Source: Candidatus Dependentiae bacterium (GTDB taxonomy: Bacteria > Babelota > Babeliae > Babelales > Vermiphilaceae). Taken from it: a DNA stretch of 64,000 nucleotides. Location: the NCBI GenBank assembly GCA_040878395.1, contig JBBDMI010000011.1:34408-98407 (forward strand), read 5' to 3'. Shown here in pieces: positions 53,034 to 61,472 of this stretch. Each line of letters begins with the position of its first letter. Within the stretch, counting starts at the first letter, position 1. The translations under genes and the position numbers were made by a program. The notes beneath the pieces are model-generated. The model was not told the DNA's origin, did not search any database, and saw only the letters and a program-made list of their open reading frames with translations.

Positions 53034-53614
53034 CCCAACTGAACATCTGGCAAATCATCTAAATCTATCGCTGCACGCATATCTTGTAATTTCAACTGCG
53101 CTGCTAATGGTCTATCATTAAAGTGCAATGGCCGATCTTTGAGCATCATGTAGGGAATATCAGTCTGTTCATCAAAATGAATCTCTTCACCTACTATCTG
53201 GCCATTGGGTAGCTTTACTCCTTGACCCGGAACAATAAAATAGCCCGCATCAGTGCGGACTATCTGATATTCTTTATTTTGCATTGCAAGATTATCTTGC
53301 ACATAAGGCCCTTTCCAGTGCTCCGGATGAGCTAAATTCATTGGCCCAACTTCAGAACCGGAAAATGACTTAACATTTAAAAAATTTATAGGGTTCTTTT
53401 GATAATCAAAACTTAAGATAGTACAATCTTTATGAATATTATCAAAAATTGCAGCCAATTGCATAATATCACTTGCCATTGCATCGCCTGAGAACTGCCT
53501 TGTTTTATATTGCACTGAAAAGATAGAAATCCCAATCAAAAACAAAAAAAAACTGGCCGTCAAAGCCGGAACAAGATATGCCAGTATATTTTTTTTAAAA
53601 TATGTTCGCTTCAT
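53027..53614 (-). CDS. Membrane-anchored protein of unknown function
   Basis: The 195 residues have a basic N-terminus and one hydrophobic segment (residues ~11-32: LAYLVPALTASFFLFLIGIS) followed by an extracytoplasmic domain with WKGPYVQDNLA, YFIVPGQGVKLPNGQIV and LHFNDRPLAAQL. The layout of one N-terminal helix plus a small globular domain is reminiscent of pseudopilins, but there is no prepilin peptidase motif, so I do not assign it. A strong AGGAGG lies in a hairpin just upstream. Confidence 0.62.
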   Translation of the reverse strand: MKRTYFKKNILAYLVPALTASFFLFLIGISIFSVQYKTRQFSGDAMASDIMQLAAIFDNIHKDCTILSFDYQKNPINFLNVKSFSGSEVGPMNLAHPEHWKGPYVQDNLAMQNKEYQIVRTDAGYFIVPGQGVKLPNGQIVGEEIHFDEQTDIPYMMLKDRPLHFNDRPLAAQLKLQDMRAAIDLDDLPDVQLGY

Positions 53615-53621
53615 CTAAACG

Positions 53622-53648
53622 CCTCCTAAAATATTTTTCTATTTTAGG
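53622..53648 (-). promoter_or_regulatory. Hairpin overlapping the Shine-Dalgarno of the 53027-53614 gene
   Basis: On the mRNA strand, CCTAAAATA and TATTTTAGG form a 9-bp stem with a six-base loop (arms 53625-53633 and 53640-53648). The stem includes the first AGG of the AGGAGG ribosome-binding site (53622-53627), with the start 7 bases beyond. This could limit or thermally tune translation; it is AT-rich and modestly stable. Confidence 0.45.
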
Positions 53649-53777
53649 ATAGCAAACGTACTTACATAAAACCAAGATCTTATACATTATTAGAGCAATT
53701 ATATAATACATATAAAGTTTCTAAAACATATAACTCTTAAATAAGATGACAAATACTTTTATAAAAATATATCAATA

Positions 53778-54794
<1,017 letters not shown>

Positions 54795-54918
54795 TTACTT
54801 TTCATTGATTATGATTTCATCAGTATAACACCATCTCCTTTTTTATGAAAAATATGACAAAATATACATACATGATATAATTAGCTTTATAGACATAAAT
54901 ATAGCCAGAGGAGTCATT

Positions 54919-55434
54919 ATGACAATAAAATCACTTGTTAAATTATTTTTTTTAATTTTAACTGTATCATTTTCAGCAAAATCTTGTATTGCAGCTGATC
55001 ATAGTGAAAATAACGTTCCATCTCTAGAACTCTTGTGCATGCATACATTACTCAAAAATAGAGAACATTATAACCCTGAGTATGTATCTCCAGATTTACA
55101 TTTAAAAATGGTAAGACTTGCTTTAATACCCCATTTAGAAAGATTACACACAACATGTATTGCACTAGAAGAAGAATATCAAAAGAATATAGATGAAGCA
55201 TGGGAACTTGGCCGAGTGATGGGAACACAGCACAAACAAGCTGCATACATGTCACGAGATAAAAAAGAATATGAAATTGAACAATTCAAATTAAAGTGCG
55301 GTTATAATTTAACCGGTTTTAATCCTGGCCATCAAAATGCTGATCCCAAAGCATATGCATTATCATTAACAGATCGCCAAATTAAAAAAGCATCACAAAA
55401 ACGACGTCAACGCAGAAAAGCATTACGGAATTAA
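54919..55434 (+). CDS. Exported protein of unknown function with basic C-terminus
   Basis: The 171 residues begin with a signal peptide (IKSLVKLFFLILTVSFSAKS) after AGAGGAG. The mature part is helical with four cysteines and ends very basic (KKASQKRRQRRKALRN). It contains the string FNPGHQNADPKAY, similar to FEPGETDPKTF in the next gene, so the two may be distant paralogues. No family is recognised. Confidence 0.62.
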   Translation: MTIKSLVKLFFLILTVSFSAKSCIAADHSENNVPSLELLCMHTLLKNREHYNPEYVSPDLHLKMVRLALIPHLERLHTTCIALEEEYQKNIDEAWELGRVMGTQHKQAAYMSRDKKEYEIEQFKLKCGYNLTGFNPGHQNADPKAYALSLTDRQIKKASQKRRQRRKALRN

Positions 55435-55511
55435 GCTCTAAACTAGAACATTTATATTAAAATAAGTATGATCTTATTGTTTATTTTATAAATAAGAAAT
55501 AAGGATCAGAT

Positions 55512-55871
55512 ATGTCATATTATAAAATATATAGTATATTCTTTTACTCAACTTGCACTCTTACATCTTTTGCTTTAAATGATGAAGCATATGCGCTCAA
55601 ATGCTTAACTAAACTCAATACACAATGTAAACCTTTAATAGAATCTATAGAATATCAATCCAGCTTAATCTATTTTGGCTGTGAAACTGAACAAGAAGAA
55701 ATAGTATGCCAAAATACTATAGGCCTTCTGGAAAACGAAATTTCTATGCATAAGTTTTTATGTTGGCGAAAACTTTATATAAACTTACACGATTTTGAAC
55801 CCGGTGAGACTGATCCCAAAACATTTCTAGAAAAAATAAAAGATCAGTCAAAACTAGATCAAGATTATTGA
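55512..55871 (+). CDS. Small exported protein of unknown function, possible paralogue of the previous gene
   Basis: The 119 residues start with a signal-like segment (MSYYKIYSIFFYSTCTLTSFA) after AAGGA. There are six cysteines, and the C-terminal part reads YINLHDFEPGETDPKTFLE, echoing the FxPGxxDPK string in the gene 78 bases upstream. It stops at 55871, 44 bases ahead of the degenerate cdaA start. Confidence 0.55.
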   Translation: MSYYKIYSIFFYSTCTLTSFALNDEAYALKCLTKLNTQCKPLIESIEYQSSLIYFGCETEQEEIVCQNTIGLLENEISMHKFLCWRKLYINLHDFEPGETDPKTFLEKIKDQSKLDQDY

Positions 55872-55915
55872 AAATATACACAAGGAGAAGTATACTTACT
55901 CAAAAAAGGAAAGCT

Positions 55916-56716
55916 GTGTATATACGCTCGTTACATCTCTTACTATGCAAAGACATAGTTGAAATAACTACTCTAAGCTATCTTTTCTATTGGTGGCTCC
56001 ATTGGCTCAAACAGGATAAACAAAAACAACTTTCGTTATATTTTTATGGTTACAGTCTCTTTTGGGCTGCATGCTCTTTGGGTAATTTAACTACGCTATT
56101 AACATGCATAGAATACACAGCACCATACACCATAATATTATTCATTTTGATCCATCAGAAAAACTTACAAAGAAATTTCATCTCATTATTTAAAGTGAAA
56201 CCGGCACAAAAAACTGATATTGATTGGTTACAGGAAATTGTACGTTTTTGCTTACAAGCTAATGGTAATATTTCTATCTTAATAGAACATCAAAATAGTT
56301 TAAATAATCTACTTTCCATTAATGTCCCCATGCATACACAGATCTCCACACAACTATTACAATTTTTATACCATTCATCCGATTTTAACGCAAAACATTA
56401 CATTTTAATAGATACACAAGGAAATATACTTGGAATAGATGTAACCTGGCAAAAGCCTTTAGCTCTCACTGGTATAAATGAAAACGAATCCACAAAAGCA
56501 AGCTATTATTTAATGAATAGTGATGCATTTATGTTGCAATACAATCATCAAAATCGTTTATTTACTATCATTATGAAAGAACATATATATACCAATTTAA
56601 CCACTGCACAAGTATTGCAAAGCATTACTCATTATCTTGCATCATCAGAAAATAAAAAAGGTCCAAAAAATGAAGCTCCTTATATTTCATCAGATCAACA
56701 ACAACCTCATGCTTAA
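55916..56716 (+). CDS. CdaA-like diadenylate cyclase homologue lacking catalytic motifs
   Basis: CdaA makes c-di-AMP from two ATP at the membrane. I start at the GTG at 55916 (266 residues, AAAGGA before it); an upstream TTG at 55868 would overlap the previous gene. Three hydrophobic segments (~14-80), FILIHQKNLQRNF (family IIIFQPELRR) and NVPMHTQISTQLLQFLY (family GIPLNAKVSSELLINIF) follow the CdaA layout. Where active enzymes have DGA it has AKH (159-161), and where they have RHR it has TKA (193-195). It is followed by cdaR and glmM, the classic order. It is probably a pseudoenzyme, or so diverged that activity cannot be assumed. Confidence 0.78.
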   Translation: MYIRSLHLLLCKDIVEITTLSYLFYWWLHWLKQDKQKQLSLYFYGYSLFWAACSLGNLTTLLTCIEYTAPYTIILFILIHQKNLQRNFISLFKVKPAQKTDIDWLQEIVRFCLQANGNISILIEHQNSLNNLLSINVPMHTQISTQLLQFLYHSSDFNAKHYILIDTQGNILGIDVTWQKPLALTGINENESTKASYYLMNSDAFMLQYNHQNRLFTIIMKEHIYTNLTTAQVLQSITHYLASSENKKGPKNEAPYISSDQQQPHA

Positions 56717-57038
56717 GATAAGCGCATGCATATTAGGCGCACTCTGTTGGCTAAAAATTAATTATGATCAACCTATAACTTGCAGCTTCAATATTCCTCT
56801 TTCTTTTTATAACATAAGTGAATCAACTATAATTAATGCACCTGAATCTATAGAAGTCCAATTGCGTGGCAAACGAACTGACCTTTATACATTTGATGAC
56901 CAAAAATATGCTATTCATATAGATAGCACCAATCTTACTCCAGGAAAGCAGACCATTGCTATAACTTCTGAAAAATTATTTTTACCTGATGCCATTACAA
57001 TGGTACACTATACCCCATGTAAAATCGAAATATCATAA
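56670..57038 (+). CDS. CdaR/YbbR-like protein with a single YbbR domain
   Basis: Regulatory partner of CdaA, normally a membrane anchor plus extracytoplasmic YbbR repeats. The 122 residues have one hydrophobic segment (LKISACILGALCWLKI) and then one YbbR-type beta domain (FNIPLSFYNISESTIINAPESIEVQLRGKR), against four domains in Bacillus. AAAGGT precedes the ATG at 56670. It overlaps the end of the cdaA-like frame by 47 bases. The assignment rests on domain pattern and position. Confidence 0.7.
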   Translation: MKLLIFHQINNNLMLKISACILGALCWLKINYDQPITCSFNIPLSFYNISESTIINAPESIEVQLRGKRTDLYTFDDQKYAIHIDSTNLTPGKQTIAITSEKLFLPDAITMVHYTPCKIEIS

Positions 57039-57084
57039 ATTACTTTTTAAAAAATATTCATAAATAAAACCAACCGGAGTATGT

Positions 57085-58485
57085 ATGAAGTTGCATTTAT
57101 TTCCTACCCTTTTACTACTCAGCTTTTCACTTTGCACAGTTAAAACAGAATCTATAAAGACAAGGAAAAATATGTTCGGCACAGATGGCATTCGCGCAAC
57201 AGTTGGTACATCACCATTTACTGCATCAAACTTATACACTATGGGAATGGCGCTCGGTAAATGGATTGTACAAACCTATGGCAACAATGCAACGGTGCTT
57301 ATTGGCCATGACACACGTCTGTCATGCTCATTTGTTAAATCAAGTTTAAAAAGCGGCCTTTTGTCTTATCCTGTTTGTTTAATTGATACCGGCGTTATGC
57401 CCACACCTGCAATAGTACAGTTAACACTCAAACATAAAAATATCGATTGCGGCATTGTTATATCGGCATCACATAACCCTTTTCAAGATAATGGTATAAA
57501 GATCATTGACAGTAAAAAAGGAAAACTCTCTGTAACTGATGAAGAAATAATTACTACATATTATGATATCCCTGAAAAGATTCATAATTATGCACAATTA
57601 GGTGAAGAAAGATATTGGCAAGGAGCATATAAAGCATACTGTGATTATGTTGTTCAATTTTTTGAGCCTAATTTTTTACATGGTAAAAAAATTGTACTTG
57701 ATTGTGCACATGGCGCAACACACAGATGTGGACCTGAACTTTTTGAATATTTTGGCGCAACAGTCATACCGTTTGCCCACCAACCAAATGGAAAGAACAT
57801 TAATGAACAATGTGGTGCTGTTCATCCTGAACATTTAACAAAAGTCGTTCTTGAACATAATGCCGATGCAGGATTTGCATTCGACGGTGATGGTGATCGT
57901 GTTATTGCCGTTAATAATAAAGGTGAAATTCGTGATGGCGATGATATTTTGGCATTACTCCTGGATCATCCTATCTATACAAAAACACCGATTGTTGTCG
58001 GTACCATTATGACCAACAAAGGATTGGAAGTCTGGCTTGAAGAAAAAAATTGTAGTTTATTCCGCACACCGGTAGGTGATAAATATATTGCACGCAAACT
58101 ACAAGAAGATAACTTAATTATTGGCGGTGAGCAATCCGGTCATACCATATTACATGACTATTTACCGAGTGGCGATGGTATTTTCACTGCATTGCGCGTC
58201 ATGGAATCAATTATCTATACAGATAACACAACCATGCAAACATTCAAACGTTTTCCTCAAATATTGATTAATGTCCCAATCAAAAACAAAAAAGATTTGA
58301 CACAAGAACCATTTGCTTCCATCATAAAACATAATGAACAAAAATTATCAAATGGAAGACTTGTGGTACGTTTTTCTGGTACTGAACAAAAATTACGTGT
58401 TATGGTTGAAAATGATAATGAAATACAAGCAAATGAAATTGGCCATACATGTGCCACGGAATTACAAAAAGCACTAGAAGGATAA
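57085..58485 (+). CDS. glmM: Phosphoglucosamine mutase, possible N-terminal signal-like extension
   Basis: GlmM converts glucosamine-6-phosphate to glucosamine-1-phosphate for UDP-GlcNAc synthesis. The catalytic serine is in VISASHNPFQDNGIK, the Mg site is FDGDGDRV, the sugar loop is GGEQSGH, and the phosphate site is RFSGTEQKLRVM. The family start is MFGTDGIRA at 57172 (AAGGA, 437 residues). The longer ATG at 57085, with CGGAG upstream, adds 29 residues that look like a signal peptide (LFPTLLLLSFSLC). I list the longest form; the downstream start is the conventional one. It closes the cdaA-cdaR-glmM set. Confidence 0.92.
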   Translation: MKLHLFPTLLLLSFSLCTVKTESIKTRKNMFGTDGIRATVGTSPFTASNLYTMGMALGKWIVQTYGNNATVLIGHDTRLSCSFVKSSLKSGLLSYPVCLIDTGVMPTPAIVQLTLKHKNIDCGIVISASHNPFQDNGIKIIDSKKGKLSVTDEEIITTYYDIPEKIHNYAQLGEERYWQGAYKAYCDYVVQFFEPNFLHGKKIVLDCAHGATHRCGPELFEYFGATVIPFAHQPNGKNINEQCGAVHPEHLTKVVLEHNADAGFAFDGDGDRVIAVNNKGEIRDGDDILALLLDHPIYTKTPIVVGTIMTNKGLEVWLEEKNCSLFRTPVGDKYIARKLQEDNLIIGGEQSGHTILHDYLPSGDGIFTALRVMESIIYTDNTTMQTFKRFPQILINVPIKNKKDLTQEPFASIIKHNEQKLSNGRLVVRFSGTEQKLRVMVENDNEIQANEIGHTCATELQKALEG

Positions 58486-58494
58486 TATACCTTG

Positions 58495-59127
58495 ATGAAT
58501 AAGATTACAAACTTTTTCCGGACATTTATACGTTATTTATGGTCACTATTTTTAAACGGACTACTTACTATTTTACCTATTACCTTAACTCTTTCAATAT
58601 TTAATGTATCATTTCGACTGCTCAAAGGTTGGCTTGAACCAATTGCACAGGTATGCCCTAAATATTTACTTTGTTTACCTCATGCAGAAATTTTCATTGC
58701 AGTCGTTATCATATTTTTAATCGGAACCATTTTAAAACTGTTTATGTTACGCTCCTTAGTACATGCATTTGAAAGTTTATTATTACGTGTGCCGATCATT
58801 CGCACTGTGTATAGCGGCATACAACAGCTAGTAAAAGCTTTTAATCCACAGGATCAAATTACATTCAAACAGGTCGTATTTCTTGAATTTCCACGTACCG
58901 GTATTTATAGCATCGGATTTTTAACAAGTGAAATGCCCCTAGCACTTGCACCAGAAAAAGATAAAGAATTTGTCAATGTATTTGTACCAACTACGCCAAT
59001 GCCAACAAGCGGATTTTTTATTATCGTAACGCGAGATAAACTAATGCCAACCGATTTAAGCCATCAAGAGGCTATTGCGCTCATCATCTCCGGCGGTATC
59101 ATAAAACCGGATCGTTTTATGAAATAA
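58495..59127 (+). CDS. DUF502 family membrane protein
   Basis: The 210 residues have two N-terminal hydrophobic segments (~17-40 and 60-85: NGLLTILPITLTLSIF, FIAVVIIFLIGTILKL). The family body follows with IRTVYSGIQQLVKAF, PRTGIYSIGFLTSE and FVPTTPMPTSGFFIIVT, and the final SHQEAIALIISGGII. DUF502 proteins are widespread but have no settled function. The ATG at 58495 follows a TTG that would add one residue. It lies 9 bases after glmM and may be co-transcribed. Confidence 0.88.
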   Translation: MNKITNFFRTFIRYLWSLFLNGLLTILPITLTLSIFNVSFRLLKGWLEPIAQVCPKYLLCLPHAEIFIAVVIIFLIGTILKLFMLRSLVHAFESLLLRVPIIRTVYSGIQQLVKAFNPQDQITFKQVVFLEFPRTGIYSIGFLTSEMPLALAPEKDKEFVNVFVPTTPMPTSGFFIIVTRDKLMPTDLSHQEAIALIISGGIIKPDRFMK

Positions 59128-59134
59128 CTTACAT

Positions 59135-59599
59135 TCAATTTTTAGCTATATTTGATTGTAATATTTGACAAAATGCCGGTCGATCTTTATGAAGAGCAAG
59201 AGACTCAAATGCTCGTGCTAATCCAAAAACGGATCCTCTTCCTGTCTTAAATTCTTGATTATTGATCTGTACAATTTCCAATTTATAAGACTTCACCTCT
59301 GCCACCTTACACAACGCAGCTTTTTTTTGTGCATAAGGCAAATCCAATTCAATAGCTCTTTGAGCGAATAACTCAATATTTTTTGCATTCAATTCAATAA
59401 TACAAAATACTCGGTCTATCCAGCTCATCCATTCTAAATCTGAAAGAACCAATCTATAATGCTCTTTAGGCAATTGCAATACACAAGCAGTAGCAATTTC
59501 TATCAATGTTTTAACTTTTTCTTTTGGTTGATTATCTGCACTATATATAGATAAAACAATATAAAACTGATAAAAAAAGAACCGATATAAAAACTTCAT
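59135..59599 (-). CDS. Exported helical protein of unknown function
   Basis: The 154 residues start with MKFLYRFFFYQFYIVLSIYSAD, a hydrophobic signal-like segment rich in Phe and Tyr, after AGGAGTAAC. The rest is helical (VLQLPKEHYRLVLSDLEWMS and IELFAQRAIELDL) without a family I recognise. It is convergent with the DUF502 gene 8 bases away and 88 bases downstream of the delta-like gene. Confidence 0.6.
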   Translation of the reverse strand: MKFLYRFFFYQFYIVLSIYSADNQPKEKVKTLIEIATACVLQLPKEHYRLVLSDLEWMSWIDRVFCIIELNAKNIELFAQRAIELDLPYAQKKAALCKVAEVKSYKLEIVQINNQEFKTGRGSVFGLARAFESLALHKDRPAFCQILQSNIAKN

Positions 59600-59686
59600 A
59601 TGTTACTCCTGCAATAAAAAGGATATCTCCAACCCTCTCGCACAGAAGTATGTACATATTTATTCTTTTTTTCAACCCTTTAAGGT

Positions 59687-60643
59687 TTACTCTGTGTTCA
59701 TGCTGAAAAATCGAGAAAAGAAATTGTCTAACCCAATTGAACTGCCACCATTTTTGAGTGAAACATCTAAATCATATAACCATTGATGAGCTTGTTGTAA
59801 ATGTTCAATAGTATGTTGACGATAATCTTTTTGTAAAAAACTAAATGGCAAACGATAGCCAATTTTTTTTGCTGCAATAATATCGCGCTTATGCATCATT
59901 TGACAATAAAATAATGCCCGCCATATCTGCTCTGACCAAAAGGATATCCAAAACTGCTCCGGATATTCATCTTTAATTTTAGACCACATCTTGAAAAAAA
60001 TAGAAAACTGTTGAGCAAAGAAATATTGACTCAATTTAAAGAGAGATTTATCCGGAATAACCAATTGATCTAGCCAACAATCAAAAAATTCTTGTGATTT
60101 TGAACCCATAACTTGCACATAATGCATAAGAACACAAGCAACATCAATATTAATTTTATCAGTCCCTATAAACATTTTATCAATATATCGTTTATCCATC
60201 GGCTTAAGCTCACGAACAAAGCACGTAAACAACTGTGCAAGCATCGCTTTATTCACCTGTGCAGGAATAGCAACTATTTTAATTGATTGTTCAGATTCTT
60301 TATATGGTGAAATGAGATCATCTGAAATAGCAAACATAATACCGTTTGGTCCATTATATTTCTGCAGATACATTAACCAACTCTGAGCTTTCTTTTTGGG
60401 TAACTGATGTACTGCACCCAACCAATAGGTACGCTTCATCCCCAAAAATGATGTTTCCAACTGTGCTTTAATATCTTTTTCTGGACAGCTATTTATATCC
60501 AAATATATAATTGGATCAGATAATTTTTGTTGATGTTTTAAAAGATAAGAAAAAAAAAGCAGCGGGTATGCATCTTCAACGGTAAATCCAATTATACCAT
60601 TTTGTACTATATCCTGCTGCTGAATTAATTTTTGTAAATTCAT
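59687..60643 (-). CDS. Possible DNA polymerase III delta subunit
   Basis: A 318-residue protein whose ending resembles HolA: HLQQAHQWLYDLDVSLKNGG followed by LDNFFSRFF, where delta subunits have a D-x-x-LK-x-G helix. The N-terminal half (LETSFLGMKRTYWLGAV, then VNKAMLAQLF) fits the delta layout of a clamp-loader ATPase-like fold without Walker motifs. Overall the match is weak and is by pattern, not by signature. It begins 2 bases after the rph stop, so it is in the pnp-rph run, not next to rpsT as is common for holA. Confidence 0.5.
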   Translation of the reverse strand: MNLQKLIQQQDIVQNGIIGFTVEDAYPLLFFSYLLKHQQKLSDPIIYLDINSCPEKDIKAQLETSFLGMKRTYWLGAVHQLPKKKAQSWLMYLQKYNGPNGIMFAISDDLISPYKESEQSIKIVAIPAQVNKAMLAQLFTCFVRELKPMDKRYIDKMFIGTDKINIDVACVLMHYVQVMGSKSQEFFDCWLDQLVIPDKSLFKLSQYFFAQQFSIFFKMWSKIKDEYPEQFWISFWSEQIWRALFYCQMMHKRDIIAAKKIGYRLPFSFLQKDYRQHTIEHLQQAHQWLYDLDVSLKNGGSSIGLDNFFSRFFSMNTE

Positions 60644-60645
60644 AC

Positions 60646-61443
60646 TTATGAATTTTGTTTTAAACGATTTTGTAAACTAAACAGTGGCGTATGATTTTTT
60701 TTATATTTTTCTTTTTGACCGGTTTCATACTGCTCAGTAAACGTGAATATTTGTTCAACACCCTGCACAGCCAAATCTTTAATAACATTAAAATCATCCC
60801 AAGAAAGTGCTGTTTTTTCAGCAGTTCCTTGAATTTCAATAATACTATTTGATTTAGTCAAAATAAAATTAAAATCACCATCGACAATGCTGTCTTCTGC
60901 AAAATCTAAATCGAGTAAATAATGGTCTTGCAACTTACCAACTGATACTGCTGCAACTTCATCTTTTAAGAATGATTGCTCAATCGTGCCATTTTTTAAC
61001 CAGCGTTGCTCCGCTCTTTTTAATGCAATGCACGCACCTGTAATTGCAGCGGATCGTGTGCCACCATCTGCTTGCAATACATCACAATCAACAATAATAG
61101 TACGTTCTCCAAAATTACTCAGATCAACAACTGTACGTAATACACGACCAATTAAACGTGATATTTCAATTGAACGCCCTTGCAATTTTTGCACTGACGT
61201 AGCACGTTGTGTACGATGTTTTGTTGCTGTTGGCAACATAGCATATTCAGCATTAAGCCAACCGGTTTTTTTACCTTTCATAAAAGGTGGTACCGTTGGC
61301 TGTAAAGTAACAGAACATAATACTTTTGTATTACCAGCCTGAAACAGAACTGACCCTGCCGAATAACCAAATGTTTCTTGAATAATTTTAAGGGTGCGCA
61401 CTTGATTGTGCGCACGTCCATTATAACGTTTTACCGATGTCAT
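60646..61443 (-). CDS. rph: Ribonuclease PH
   Basis: Phosphorolytic 3' exonuclease that trims tRNA ends. The N-terminal GRAHNQVRTLKI and SAGSVLFQAGNTKVLC, the tRNA-contacting RATSVQKLQGRSIEISRLIGR region, and the ADGGTRSAAITGACIAL phosphate site are intact. It is 265 residues, about 25 beyond the usual 240, with a polar C-terminal tail. It follows pnp by 29 bases. Confidence 0.95.
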   Translation of the reverse strand: MTSVKRYNGRAHNQVRTLKIIQETFGYSAGSVLFQAGNTKVLCSVTLQPTVPPFMKGKKTGWLNAEYAMLPTATKHRTQRATSVQKLQGRSIEISRLIGRVLRTVVDLSNFGERTIIVDCDVLQADGGTRSAAITGACIALKRAEQRWLKNGTIEQSFLKDEVAAVSVGKLQDHYLLDLDFAEDSIVDGDFNFILTKSNSIIEIQGTAEKTALSWDDFNVIKDLAVQGVEQIFTFTEQYETGQKEKYKKNHTPLFSLQNRLKQNS

Positions 61444-61472
61444 TGCTTTTTTATCTTCTTGGCAAATTGATA

